Assembly: GCA_045593555.1 (NCBI GenBank)
Contig: JAZNWU010000024.1
Location: forward strand, 1-55,140
Length of the DNA: 55,140 nt
Source: Fimenecus sp045593555
Lineage (GTDB): Bacteria > Bacillota > Clostridia > Oscillospirales > Acutalibacteraceae
Direction: 5' to 3'
Below are positions 7,829 through 16,647 of this stretch, piece by piece; the stretch's first letter is position 1; every line of letters starts with the position of its first letter. The notes beneath the pieces are model-generated. The model did not search any database. It worked only from the letters and a program-made list of their open reading frames with translations, and had not been told where the DNA came from. The position numbers and the translations under genes were made by a program.

Positions 7829-9136
7829 TTACCTCTTAAATTTTTCTTCAACAATTATCTTCTGCTTTTTCTTTTTTCCGAGATATCCCTTGCCAACAAA
7901 GAAAGTAACTGCACCAATTACAACAACTACAACGCCTGCTGTTGCAAGAATTAAAAGATGCATATATTCGTCAGTACCCTTTACTCCATTTTCATTGAGA
8001 TTTTCATTTGATGTTGGCTCAACTAATGAAAACTCTTCTCTTGTTGTAGGTACAGTAAATGATGGTCTTGTTGGTTCAGTAGCAAAAACATCAGTAGTAC
8101 TTTCTTCTGTTGTGCTTTCCTCTACAGTTGTTGATTCATCGGTTGTACTTTCCTCTGTGGTAGTGCTTTCATCTGTTTTTTCAGTAACTGTGATTTTATA
8201 ATCAACTTTCCACTTACTTACGGTAGCTGTGATTGTTACCTCACCAGGAGACACAGCTGTTACAGTACCATTTGATGTAACAGTTGCAATATCAGGGTTT
8301 GATGTTGTCCATTTTGCAGTAAGATTATCAGTTGTATCAGCAGGGACTTTAACAACAGACAAGTTGATTTTGTCACCTACAACTGCATTTCTTGATGTGC
8401 TTCCGTTAGCCTTTATTCCTGTTTGTGCAACAGTTACTGTAACTTTACATTTGGCAGCTTTTTCACCTGCAAGTGCAGTAATTGTAACAGTACCACCTTT
8501 CACAGCAGTAATAGTACCATCATCACTTACAGTTGCAATATCATCATCAGAAGAATAGTAAGTAACACTACTATCTGTTGTATTACTTGGTGAAACAGTT
8601 GCTTTTATTTTAGTTGTATCACCTTTTTTTAGTGTAACACTTGTTTTATCAAGAGTAATTTTTTCCACAGGAATCTTATTCAAAATAGTGATGCTTCCGT
8701 TGGAAACTGTGTAATCATGTACTACGCCATCGACATCAATATTATTTGAACTTGAAAGAGAAAGTCTTGTTTCACCGGATTCCTTAAGAATTTTAAAGCT
8801 TATGGTGAATACTGTACCACTTTTTGCATTAAATGTTCCAGAAAAACTAACGGAAGAGCCTGTATTATTTACACTACTTTCTGAAGATGCAGCACCACCA
8901 ACAGCACAGTTAACAACCTGAAGTTCTTCAGGATTGTATTTGAGTGATACATTCGCTTCATGTAGGTCAATTGATGTTGAAACTGAAACTAAAACCGTTA
9001 CAGTTTCTCCGGTTCCTCCTACTACAGATGATACTGAATATGTAACATCAGCAGCTGCCGTTGGAACTGCACAGACACTTATGATAAGGAACATAAATGA
9101 AAGTAAAATTGAAATACTTTTTATAGTCTTTTTCAT
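7829..9136 (-). CDS. Cohesin-like, BIG2-repeat, membrane-anchored surface protein
   Basis: The 435-residue product has a signal peptide (basic start, hydrophobic core to about residue 25, AAA cleavage region). A cohesin-type beta-sandwich spans about 31-150, with the typical early VGGTGETVTV and SLKYNPEELQV strands. Two BIG_2 Ig-like repeats follow (about 155-235 and 240-315), each with a GTITAV or GTVTAV strand. Then comes a Thr/Ser/Glu-rich stalk and a C-terminal membrane helix ending in a KKKKQK cytoplasmic tail. It is anchored by that helix rather than by an LPXTG motif. ATG 9136 is chosen because AGGTGA lies upstream; an in-frame GTG at 9145 overlaps that site. Cohesins bind dockerins in cellulosome or amylosome systems, but dockerin binding here is an inference. 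Confidence 0.8.
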   Translation of the reverse strand: MKKTIKSISILLSFMFLIISVCAVPTAAADVTYSVSSVVGGTGETVTVLVSVSTSIDLHEANVSLKYNPEELQVVNCAVGGAASSESSVNNTGSSVSFSGTFNAKSGTVFTISFKILKESGETRLSLSSSNNIDVDGVVHDYTVSNGSITILNKIPVEKITLDKTSVTLKKGDTTKIKATVSPSNTTDSSVTYYSSDDDIATVSDDGTITAVKGGTVTITALAGEKAAKCKVTVTVAQTGIKANGSTSRNAVVGDKINLSVVKVPADTTDNLTAKWTTSNPDIATVTSNGTVTAVSPGEVTITATVSKWKVDYKITVTEKTDESTTTEESTTDESTTVEESTTEESTTDVFATEPTRPSFTVPTTREEFSLVEPTSNENLNENGVKGTDEYMHLLILATAGVVVVVIGAVTFFVGKGYLGKKKKQKIIVEEKFKR

Positions 9137-9165
9137 TTTAATCACCTAATATAAATTATACATTA

Positions 9166-9194
9166 ATCATATAATATTTATCCTAAAAAGTCAA
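9166..9194 (-). promoter_or_regulatory. Promoter of the cohesin-like gene and nfo
   Basis: On the minus strand TTGACT (9194-9189), a 17-base spacer and TATGAT (9171-9166). Confidence 0.75.
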
Positions 9195-9216
9195 TTATAG
9201 TTAACTTACAAACAAA

Positions 9217-9253
9217 GTAAAAAAGTGGTATGGAAGTTTTTTCCACACCACTT
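9217..9253 (-). terminator. Terminator of mgtE
   Basis: A 13-bp stem (9241-9253 with 9223-9235, one G-U pair) with a five-base loop is followed by a U-run on the minus strand. Confidence 0.85.
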
Positions 9254-9257
9254 AACA

Positions 9258-10598
9258 TTATAGCTTTAATAAAGATGATGCAATTGTGAAATAAATCAAA
9301 AGTGTAACTGCATCTACAATCGTAGAAATAAACGGACTCGACATTACAGCAGGGTCAAATCCAATCTTCTTTGCAATTACAGGAAGAATTGAGCCTACAA
9401 CCTTTGCAAAAACTACTGCAGCTATCATGGTGACACTGACAACCAGAGCAATCTGCCAACCCACATCATCAAAAATCATAAGTTTTGCAAAGTTAACTAT
9501 TGCCAATGCAATACCACAGATAAGTGCAATTGATAACTCTTTCAGCACAACTTTTAATGTGTCTTTAAATTCAATCTCACCTAAAGAAATACCACGAATA
9601 ATAGTTGATGATGACTGATTACCACAGTTACCGCAAGTACCTGTAAGCATTGGAATAAACGCTGTCAAAGCAACACAAGCAGTTAATGCACCCTCAAAAT
9701 GAGTAATAATTTTTTCAGTAAATGTTGCTGAAACCATCAAAAGCATAAGCCAAGGAATGCGCTTTTTGAAGTTCTCAAAAACACTCATTTTAAGATATGG
9801 CTTATCAGTAGGTGTAATAGCAGCCATCAATTCCATATCTTCTGTAATTTCTTCTTGCATAACATCGATAGCATCGTCGACTGTGATAATACCAACAAGT
9901 CTGTTTTCTCTGTCAACAACAGGAAGTGCCAGAAGGTCGTACTTATCGAAAAGGTCTGCAACAACCTCTTTATCTTCCCATGTATTTACGGAAATAACAT
10001 TATCTTCCATTATGTCACGGATTGTTGCATTTTCGTCTGCTAAAAGCAGTTCCTTTGCAGTAACAACACCTTTAAGTTTTCGTTTACTGTCAGTAACATA
10101 ACAAGTATAGATTGTTTCTTTATCAACACCTGTTCTGCGAATTCTCATAAAAGCATCTGAAACTGTCATTGAGCGTTTAAGATCAACATACTCAATTGTC
10201 ATAATGCTTCCTGCAGAATCTTCAGGATATTTTAAAATTTCATTGATACTTTTTCGAGTATCCGGGTCTGTATGCTTGAGAATACGTTTAACAAGGCTTG
10301 AAGGCATTTCTTCAATAAGGTCAACAGCATCATCGACATATAATTCGTCAAGAACTTCCCGAAGTTCTGAGTCACTGAATGCACGAATCAACTGTTCCTG
10401 ATATTCAGGTTCCATATTAACAAAAACCTCAGCAGCAAGCTCCTTATTGAGAAGACGATAAATAAGGGTCAAATCCCTTTCTTCAAGCTCCATAAAAATT
10501 TCAGCAATATCCTGCTCATTCATTTCGTCAAGAAGCTCTTTAAGGGCTTTCCAGCTTCTGTTTTCAAGAAGCTCCTTAATAATTTCCAAAGTTTCCAT
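9258..10598 (-). CDS. mgtE: Magnesium transporter MgtE
   Basis: This is an MgtE-family Mg2+ channel/transporter of the cytoplasmic membrane, 446 residues. The N-terminal superhelical domain (about 1-125) has repeated LLDEMNEQDIAEIF-type motifs. Two CBS domains follow (about 130-250), ending in VVDRENRLVGIITVDDA. Five membrane helices fill about 280-446, including the pore region with TGTCGNCGNQSS. Known role: the CBS/N domains close the pore at high cytoplasmic Mg2+. The start has RBS AAGGAG. The roughly 350-base leader holds an M-box, an intrinsic terminator, and then a possible leader peptide. Mg2+ is therefore sensed both in the mRNA and in the protein. Confidence 0.97.
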   Translation of the reverse strand: METLEIIKELLENRSWKALKELLDEMNEQDIAEIFMELEERDLTLIYRLLNKELAAEVFVNMEPEYQEQLIRAFSDSELREVLDELYVDDAVDLIEEMPSSLVKRILKHTDPDTRKSINEILKYPEDSAGSIMTIEYVDLKRSMTVSDAFMRIRRTGVDKETIYTCYVTDSKRKLKGVVTAKELLLADENATIRDIMEDNVISVNTWEDKEVVADLFDKYDLLALPVVDRENRLVGIITVDDAIDVMQEEITEDMELMAAITPTDKPYLKMSVFENFKKRIPWLMLLMVSATFTEKIITHFEGALTACVALTAFIPMLTGTCGNCGNQSSSTIIRGISLGEIEFKDTLKVVLKELSIALICGIALAIVNFAKLMIFDDVGWQIALVVSVTMIAAVVFAKVVGSILPVIAKKIGFDPAVMSSPFISTIVDAVTLLIYFTIASSLLKL

Positions 10599-10640
10599 TT
10601 TTCACAACTCCTTCTTAAAGAATAGATATGTGAAACACGG

Positions 10641-10685
10641 CGAGTATTTTTCAGAAAATGCAGACACAGTCCGCATTAATACTCG
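10641..10685 (-). promoter_or_regulatory. Nested hairpin overlapping the leader ORF
   Basis: In the minus-strand RNA, CGAGTATT pairs perfectly with AATACTCG (10685-10678 and 10648-10641). An inner stem of about nine pairs with one G-U pair is closed over a UGU loop (AATGCGGAC/GTCTGCATT). No U-tract follows, so it is not an intrinsic terminator. It is a candidate translational or processing control element for mgtE. Confidence 0.65.
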
Positions 10686-10719
10686 GAGGTTCCATATTTG
10701 TACTTCGGTACGTGTCCAC
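10651..10719 (-). CDS. Putative 22-codon leader peptide in the mgtE 5' UTR
   Basis: This short frame starts at GTG 10719, with GGAG eight bases upstream (10731-10728), and ends at TGA 10653-10651. The product contains two consecutive prolines (MEPPSINADCVCIF is its C-terminal part). It begins after the M-box terminator, so it is transcribed only on readthrough. Codons 12-23 lie inside the hairpin at 10641-10685, so a ribosome translating or stalled here would change that fold before mgtE. Proline-rich leader ORFs control Mg2+ transporter genes in enterobacteria (mgtL). A parallel role here is my inference. It could be a chance frame. Confidence 0.45.
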   Translation of the reverse strand: MDTYRSTNMEPPSINADCVCIF

Positions 10720-10740
10720 AATTTTCACTCCTTTTTGATT

Positions 10741-10787
10741 TAAATAAAAATAAGACCACATTAAAGCCAAAACGCAAAAATGAGGTC
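10741..10787 (-). terminator. Intrinsic terminator of the M-box expression platform
   Basis: On the minus strand GACCTCATT (10787-10779) pairs with AATGTGGTC (10762-10754), with one mismatch, followed by a broken U-run TTATTTTTATTT. It lies directly after the M-box aptamer. Confidence 0.75.
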
Positions 10788-10945
10788 AATAATTCCTTAC
10801 ATTTTCGTTCAAGCTTTAGCTTCGCAGGGCGATGAAATTACATTAAATCATACCTTGTTTTTCGATATGACCTGCTAACCTGCTGACAGTGTCTCCACCG
10901 TTTCGCGGCAGTAATCCGTATCCCTGTGGTAGCCTTACCTACCGA
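10788..10945 (-). promoter_or_regulatory. M-box (ykoK) magnesium riboswitch
   Basis: The minus-strand leader of mgtE carries the characteristic M-box blocks in order. TAGGTAAGGCTACC is near 10940-10927, followed by GGATACGG, then ACTGCCGCGAAACGG, then GTGGAGACACTG, and finally GCAGGTTAGCAGG near 10870. High Mg2+ favours the downstream terminator in this riboswitch class. The 3' boundary of the aptamer is approximate. Confidence 0.9.
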
Positions 10946-10975
10946 ATATGTCAAAACATATTACATTGTGCATAT

Positions 10976-11004
10976 ATTATCAACCTTTATAATCAATTTG
11001 TCAA
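10976..11004 (-). promoter_or_regulatory. mgtE promoter
   Basis: On the minus strand TTGACA (11004-10999), a 17-base spacer and GATAAT (10981-10976), about 30 bases upstream of the M-box. Confidence 0.8.
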
Positions 11005-11129
11005 TACGGTTTTGCAACTTTTTTGCTTTTTTATAGTTAAACTACACATTTTTATAATACGAATTTTAGTATAAATTAACAAAAATAGTTTTTTTGTGTT
11101 CATTTTTTGTTAAAAATTAGTTTTTTTCA

Positions 11130-11158
11130 TTGATTAAATATCCTTTTTATGATAGAAT
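11130..11158 (+). promoter_or_regulatory. Promoter of the GPH transporter
   Basis: TTGATT at 11130-11135, a 17-base spacer, and TAGAAT at 11153-11158. An AAGGAG site at 11183-11188 follows. Confidence 0.7.
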
Positions 11159-11197
11159 TTATACTTGTAAAAATATGTACACAAGGAGTGCAAAAAA

Positions 11198-13723
11198 ATG
11201 AATTTAGCTCAAACAGTCAGAGATGGCGTTGACAAGGTTCGTACCTATTGGAAAACGCCACCAAAGGGTCGATACATGACCTTCAGAGAAATTGCCGCAT
11301 ATTCAGGCGGTGGTATCGGTGCGTATATGATTATCACATTAGGTAATGCTTGTCTTTTGGCTATGGGTAATACACTTATCTCAACAACACTTGGTGTTGG
11401 TGCAACAGATATGTATTTTCTCTATGTTATCGCAATTCTGATTAATATTCCTTTCACAGGAATTCGTGCAACTATTATCGATAACACAAGAAACAAAGCA
11501 GGTAAATACCGTCCGTACATAGTAAGAATGGCTATTCCTTCTGCCATTATTTGTAATATTATGGTATGGTTCCCATATGATAAGTTAAGTCTTGTCGTTG
11601 GTGAAGGTATGATTTTCGGCAGAGAAAAGGATTATGTTGCAAAATGTGCACTTATTCTTGTTCTGAACATTGCATTGAACTTCATCTATTACTTCTTCTA
11701 TGACGGATATGAAAACCTTATTCACGTTCTTTCACCTGACTCTCAGGAAAGAGCTGACGTTTCTTCAATCAAGAGCGTTGTTTATTCATTCGCTCCTACA
11801 ATCGTAAACCTTTTTACACCAATTATTGCTCAGAATCTTTTCCACACAAACACAACAGATATCCGTGTTTACAGATTCCTCTACCCTATTCTTGCTGTTG
11901 GTGGTATTCTTCTTTGTATCATTGTTTATAAATATACAGAAGAAAAAATTGTTCAGGCCAGAACTCACGTTGTTCAGATTAAATTTACTGATGCTCTTCG
12001 TGCAGTTGCAAAGAACAAGTACTTCTGGATTATCTCTCTTGCAGGTTGGATTGGATTCCTTGAATCTGCATACTCAAACATTCTTAACTGGCTCTACAAC
12101 TACGGTGGTGCTTGTTCAGGTAACGTTTACGGTCTTGTTGTTACACTTTACGGTAACGCATCTCTCTGGGGTATGCTCGCTGCACCTTTCTGTATCAGAA
12201 AATGGGGTAAAAAATCAGTTCTTGTTGTTACAAACATTATGAACGTTTGCTTCATCCTTATGATGCTTCCATTCACAAATGAAATCAATAACCTTACAAT
12301 CTGGCTTGTTATGGGTTGTCTCTATCTCAATGCTTTAATGGGTTCATTTGCACATATTCTCAACCCATCAATTCAGGCTGACATCCGTGATTATCAGCAA
12401 TATGTAACAGGTGAAAGAATTGACGGTATGTTCTCTGCTGTTGCTACCATCGGTACTGTAATTACTCTTGGTACATCTGCTGTTCTTCCTATCATCTATG
12501 AAAAAGGTGGTATTACAGCAGAAATGGCTAAAAAAGTAACTGCAAACCCAGATGTTCTCAATCGTGTGCTTGGTGACGGTAAAACTGTTGGTCAGATTCT
12601 TATTGAACAAAAGGCAGCAGGTCAGGACAACTATGCTAACCCATATTCAGCATTGTATGATTTGGATATTTTCCTTCCTTTAGTTCATGCTCTTATTATC
12701 ATTGCTGCAATCGGTGCATTTATGAATGTTATTCCATATTTCTGGTATGACTTCAATGAAAGAAAGCAAAAGTCAGTTATCCGTGTTCTTAAAGTTCGTG
12801 CACTTTTTGAAGACTATGCAAACGGCGTTACAAAAGATGACCAGCTCGTTGAAGGCATTGACATTATCCGCAATGCAAGAGAAATGGCTAATGCACAGCC
12901 AAAAGTTCTTGATAAGAACTCATACAGGTCTCTTAAAGACAAAGCTGCTAAAAAGGCTGCTAAAAAAGCATATAAAGACGATTACACATTCAATGAAGAA
13001 ATTGAAATTTCTAAATTTGTTTGTGAAGAACTTGATAAGTTCTCAACTGACACCTTCAAGTATCAGTACAATGTTCAGAAGGGCATCTATGATGCAGGTC
13101 TCCAGGGTCTTAAGCTTATGACTCTTGATGAAATTAATAGCGAAATGGCTAATGCTAAAGCAATGCCAAAATCAACTAAGGAAGAAAAAGATATCCGTAA
13201 GTTCTCACTTGAAGTTGCAAGAAACAAGAAAGCTTCTTACAAGGCACTTAATAAATACTTTGCTAACGAAGAACTTGTACAGCCAAACTTCAGTGAACTT
13301 GAAAAAATCTTTGATATTGAAGATGCTTGTGATGATAAGCTCAAGAAACTTTATCTTGAATTAAGAGATGCAAAGAAAGCTAAAGATTCTGCAAAAGTTA
13401 AGTCACTTAAAGCTGATATCAAGTCCTACGAAGCAAAGAAAGCAGATGCACATAAAGCTTCTAAAGTTGAAATGGACAGACACGCATATTTCGCTCGTGC
13501 TGCAAAACCATACCTTGATGCTGAAAAGCTTGTAAAACAGGAAGAAAACTACAAGCATCTTGAAGATATTGCTGAAATGTATGACGAAGCTAAGGCTCGC
13601 TATGAACAGGCTCAGGCAGAAGAAGAAGCAAGAATTCTCAAAGAAAAGGCAGAAGCAGATGTTTATGCTGCACAGTTAAAGGCTGAAAAAGCTGCTAAAA
13701 AAGCTGCTAAGAAAAACAAATAA
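11198..13723 (+). CDS. GPH-family (MFS) sugar transporter with long charged C-terminal extension
   Basis: The first 510 or so residues form a 12-helix permease of the glycoside-pentoside-hexuronide:cation symporter (MFS_2) type. Features include an early FREIAAYSGGGIGAYM segment and a conserved ADIRDYQQYVTGERIDGMF motif near 400-420. The full length of 841 residues is far above the usual 450-500 of the family. The extra 330 residues are hydrophilic, Lys/Glu/Ala-rich and predicted helical or coiled-coil, ending in AEKAAKKAAKKNK. This tail should be cytoplasmic. It has its own promoter and terminator. The likely substrate is an oligosaccharide or glycoside, which the sequence does not specify. 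Confidence 0.85.
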   Translation: MNLAQTVRDGVDKVRTYWKTPPKGRYMTFREIAAYSGGGIGAYMIITLGNACLLAMGNTLISTTLGVGATDMYFLYVIAILINIPFTGIRATIIDNTRNKAGKYRPYIVRMAIPSAIICNIMVWFPYDKLSLVVGEGMIFGREKDYVAKCALILVLNIALNFIYYFFYDGYENLIHVLSPDSQERADVSSIKSVVYSFAPTIVNLFTPIIAQNLFHTNTTDIRVYRFLYPILAVGGILLCIIVYKYTEEKIVQARTHVVQIKFTDALRAVAKNKYFWIISLAGWIGFLESAYSNILNWLYNYGGACSGNVYGLVVTLYGNASLWGMLAAPFCIRKWGKKSVLVVTNIMNVCFILMMLPFTNEINNLTIWLVMGCLYLNALMGSFAHILNPSIQADIRDYQQYVTGERIDGMFSAVATIGTVITLGTSAVLPIIYEKGGITAEMAKKVTANPDVLNRVLGDGKTVGQILIEQKAAGQDNYANPYSALYDLDIFLPLVHALIIIAAIGAFMNVIPYFWYDFNERKQKSVIRVLKVRALFEDYANGVTKDDQLVEGIDIIRNAREMANAQPKVLDKNSYRSLKDKAAKKAAKKAYKDDYTFNEEIEISKFVCEELDKFSTDTFKYQYNVQKGIYDAGLQGLKLMTLDEINSEMANAKAMPKSTKEEKDIRKFSLEVARNKKASYKALNKYFANEELVQPNFSELEKIFDIEDACDDKLKKLYLELRDAKKAKDSAKVKSLKADIKSYEAKKADAHKASKVEMDRHAYFARAAKPYLDAEKLVKQEENYKHLEDIAEMYDEAKARYEQAQAEEEARILKEKAEADVYAAQLKAEKAAKKAAKKNK

Positions 13724-13738
13724 TCAAACATAAAATAT

Positions 13739-13769
13739 CCCTGTACTAATTAAAGTACAGGGAATTTTT
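13739..13769. terminator. Terminator between convergent transporter and rpoD genes
   Basis: CCCTGTACT at 13739-13747 pairs perfectly with AGTACAGGG at 13754-13762, followed by AATTTTTTT. It terminates the plus-strand transporter and may also serve rpoD. Confidence 0.85.
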
Positions 13770-13779
13770 TTACCATTTA

Positions 13780-14871
13780 TTAATCAAGGAAGTCACGGAG
13801 CTTTTTGCTTCTGCTTGGATGACGAAGCTTACGGAGAGCTTTTGCTTCAATCTGACGGATACGCTCACGAGTAACATTAAACTCTTTACCAACTTCTTCA
13901 AGAGTTCTTGGATGTCCATCTTCAAGACCAAAACGAAGTGAAAGAACCTTTTCTTCACGAGGTGTGAGAGTTTTAAGAACCTCTGCAAGCTGTTCCTTAA
14001 GAAGTGAAATTGATGCTGCATCTGCAGGTGAAAGTGCTTCATCATCAGGAATAAAGTCACCTAAATGGCTGTCTTCCTCTTCACCGATTGGTGTTTCAAG
14101 AGAAACCGGTTCCTGAGCAAGACGAAGAATTTCACGAACCTTATCAGGTGTCATATTAAGCTCTTCTGCAATTTCTTCTGCAGATGGGTCATGACCATTC
14201 TTATGAAGAAGCTGACTGCTTGTCTTTTTAACCTTATTGATTGTTTCTACCATATGAACAGGAATACGAATTGTTCTTGCCTGGTCAGCAATAGCACGTG
14301 TAATAGCCTGTCTAATCCACCAAGTAGCATAAGTTGAGAACTTAAAGCCCTTTGTATAGTCGAACTTTTCAACAGCCTTAATAAGACCCAAGTTACCTTC
14401 CTGAATAAGGTCAAGGAACTGCATACCACGACCAACATAACGCTTTGCAATACTTACAACAAGACGGAGATTAGCCTCTGCAAGACGCTGTTTTGCTTTT
14501 TTATCATCGTCAGCAATACGGATAGCAAGTTCGATTTCTTCTTCAGATGTGAGAAGAGGAACACGACCTATTTCCTTAAGATAAACTCTTACAGGGTCAT
14601 CCATAACGAGAGTTTTGCTGTCACCAGCTCCACCATCGTCAGTTTTTGCCATATCACTTTCGTCTGTGATAGCATCTCTTGCCATATCACCAAGGTCATC
14701 GATAAGTTCAATATTATTTGACTCAATAAGCTCATAGAGTTTATCAAGCTCTTCCATTTCAATATCAAGTTCCAAAATAGCGTTGTCGATTTCCTGAGTT
14801 GTAAGTTTACCAACTGCTTTACCTTTTTCGACCAAAGCTTTTAAGGCTGATTTTTTATCCATGTTTTCCAT
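13780..14871 (-). CDS. rpoD: RNA polymerase principal sigma factor
   Basis: This is the primary sigma-70 family factor (SigA), 363 residues, typical for Firmicutes. Region 1.1-like helical sequence is followed by region 1.2 (DPVRVYLKEIG near 95). Region 2 contains NLRLVVSIAKRYVGRGM, LDLIQEGNLGL and the -10 recognition segment FSTYATWWIRQAITRA. Region 3 follows, then region 4.2 with the helix-turn-helix TLEEVGKEFNVTRERIRQIE and the final KLRHPSRSKKL. The start has AAGGAG seven bases upstream. It is the last gene of a dgt-dnaG-rpoD cluster, the usual macromolecular-synthesis arrangement in clostridia. Confidence 0.98.
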   Translation of the reverse strand: MENMDKKSALKALVEKGKAVGKLTTQEIDNAILELDIEMEELDKLYELIESNNIELIDDLGDMARDAITDESDMAKTDDGGAGDSKTLVMDDPVRVYLKEIGRVPLLTSEEEIELAIRIADDDKKAKQRLAEANLRLVVSIAKRYVGRGMQFLDLIQEGNLGLIKAVEKFDYTKGFKFSTYATWWIRQAITRAIADQARTIRIPVHMVETINKVKKTSSQLLHKNGHDPSAEEIAEELNMTPDKVREILRLAQEPVSLETPIGEEEDSHLGDFIPDDEALSPADAASISLLKEQLAEVLKTLTPREEKVLSLRFGLEDGHPRTLEEVGKEFNVTRERIRQIEAKALRKLRHPSRSKKLRDFLD

Positions 14872-14899
14872 TGTTTTTCTCCTTCACTTCAAAAGAAAT

Positions 14900-16645
14900 T
14901 TATTTAAAAAACTTCAGAAAGTCCTCATCACTGATGCCATCCACATCTATGTTCTTAAGGCTTTTCTTATTTTTTTCATTTAAAATAATACTTATACAAT
15001 CCTCGCACTCTGCAAAAGTGTTTTTGAGAGTATGTGACATTGTCTGAATTTTTGCAACAGCACTGATTTCATCCTCTGTTAAATCACCATATAAAAATGA
15101 AATTTCGTGTGATTTACCCTGACGAATTCTGTCAGTAACTGCTTTGTAAATTCTACGATTGAAATCGGTAACATAATCTTCATACGAAAGCTTTTTATCA
15201 ACATCAGTCACAAACTCAGGATTTGCCATAACTAAGGCTATGAGCATTTCCTCGGCTTTTGCACAACGATAAAATGTTTTTCGTTGAGAATTAAGCTTGT
15301 CCAATATATCCTCTTGTCTTTGAATCTCGGTAAATTCTCTTTTCTGTTGAATTACCGTATTTCTTTTTGCCTGACGTTTTGCTTCCGTGATAACAACTTC
15401 TTTAGAAACTGAAAGTTCCTCAGCTATTCGGGAAGCATATATCTCAAGTTCAATCGGATTAACTGTTGAAAGCACTTTAATTGCTGCCTGAAGATATTGT
15501 CGTTTACCATCATCACTTGCTGTATCGTATTTGCTATGTTCACGAAGAAGTGCAAACTCTATTTCATTTGCAGCACCTGTAATTATGGCTTTCATTTTTT
15601 CAACACCATAATTTTTTATAATTTCATCAGGGTCTTTACCACCACTTAATCGCAAGACTTTAATCTTTGCATTTGTTTTCTTAAAGATTGTTAGAGCTCT
15701 TGCTGCTGCTTTCTGCCCTGCCTCATCAGCATCATATGAAATTAAGATTTCCGATGCATATCGGGATAGCAGATGAGCTTGTTCACTTGTAAGTGCAGTT
15801 CCAAGACCTGCAACAGCATTTGTAAAACCTGCCTGATGAAGTGCGATTACATCCATATAACCCTCGCAGAGTATAAGGCTGTCTTTACCACTTTTCTTTG
15901 CAAGATTAAGTGCAAAAACACCCATACTCTTTTTATAAACAAGAGTATCTGATGTATTAAGATATTTTGGCTTTGAGTCATCCATAACTCTGCCACCAAA
16001 AGCAATTACATTTCCTTTAACATCAATTATAGGAAACATAACACGATTACGGAAATTATCGTAGATATTATTAGGATTTTTCTGTGAACGTCTTGCAAGA
16101 TTTACAAAAACAAGTTCTTCTTTCGTAAATCCTTTTTCTAATAAATGATTTGTAAGTGCATAGAAAGAGTCAGGAGCAAAACCTAAACCGAACTTTATAA
16201 TTGTTTCGTCAGTAAGACCTCTCTCTTTAAAATATCTGTAACCGATAGCACCATCTTTTGTTTGTAAACATTTATGAAAAAATCTCGCAGCCTCACGATT
16301 CGCCTCAAGCATACGAAGTCGTCGTTTATTCATTGTGCTGTCATAGTTGTTCTCATCAGGAACATCAAGTCCCACACGGTCTGCAAGAAACCTTACAGCA
16401 TCAATGTAATCGAGATTTTCAATATTCTTAATAAATGTGATAACATCTCCGCCATTACCACAACCAAAACAATAATAGGATTGTGTGTCAGGATAAACTG
16501 TAAAAGATGCTGTTTTTTCACCATGAAACGGACAAAGACCTTTACTTATTCGTCCTGCTCGTTTTAAGTTGACATAAGAAGAAATGGTACTTTCAATATC
16601 GGCACGATTTCTGAGTTCCATCAAAAAGTCATCTGATAATGCCAA
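14900..16645 (-). CDS. dnaG: DNA primase
   Basis: DnaG-type primase makes RNA primers for replication. The 581-residue product has an N-terminal CHC2 zinc ribbon (Cys38, His41, Cys59, Cys62). The RNA polymerase core has a TOPRIM domain (LILCEGYMDVIALHQAGF near 255-275, then ISYDADEAGQKAA), and a C-terminal helicase-binding region completes it. The start is TTG at 16645, supported by GAGGAGGGA just upstream, with the CHC2 domain at the expected distance. It begins two bases after the dgt stop, implying coupled translation. rpoD follows after 28 bases. Confidence 0.97.
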   Translation of the reverse strand: MALSDDFLMELRNRADIESTISSYVNLKRAGRISKGLCPFHGEKTASFTVYPDTQSYYCFGCGNGGDVITFIKNIENLDYIDAVRFLADRVGLDVPDENNYDSTMNKRRLRMLEANREAARFFHKCLQTKDGAIGYRYFKERGLTDETIIKFGLGFAPDSFYALTNHLLEKGFTKEELVFVNLARRSQKNPNNIYDNFRNRVMFPIIDVKGNVIAFGGRVMDDSKPKYLNTSDTLVYKKSMGVFALNLAKKSGKDSLILCEGYMDVIALHQAGFTNAVAGLGTALTSEQAHLLSRYASEILISYDADEAGQKAAARALTIFKKTNAKIKVLRLSGGKDPDEIIKNYGVEKMKAIITGAANEIEFALLREHSKYDTASDDGKRQYLQAAIKVLSTVNPIELEIYASRIAEELSVSKEVVITEAKRQAKRNTVIQQKREFTEIQRQEDILDKLNSQRKTFYRCAKAEEMLIALVMANPEFVTDVDKKLSYEDYVTDFNRRIYKAVTDRIRQGKSHEISFLYGDLTEDEISAVAKIQTMSHTLKNTFAECEDCISIILNEKNKKSLKNIDVDGISDEDFLKFFK

Positions 16646-16647
16646 TA

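Noticed and set aside
7890..8558. Open plus-strand frames opposite the cohesin/BIG2 gene
   Set aside because: They are shadows of repetitive Thr/Ser/Val codons. The minus-strand gene has a signal peptide, domains and an RBS.
13770..14060. 96-codon frame overlapping the rpoD 3' end
   Set aside because: It is an out-of-frame shadow of sigma region 4 with no start signals.
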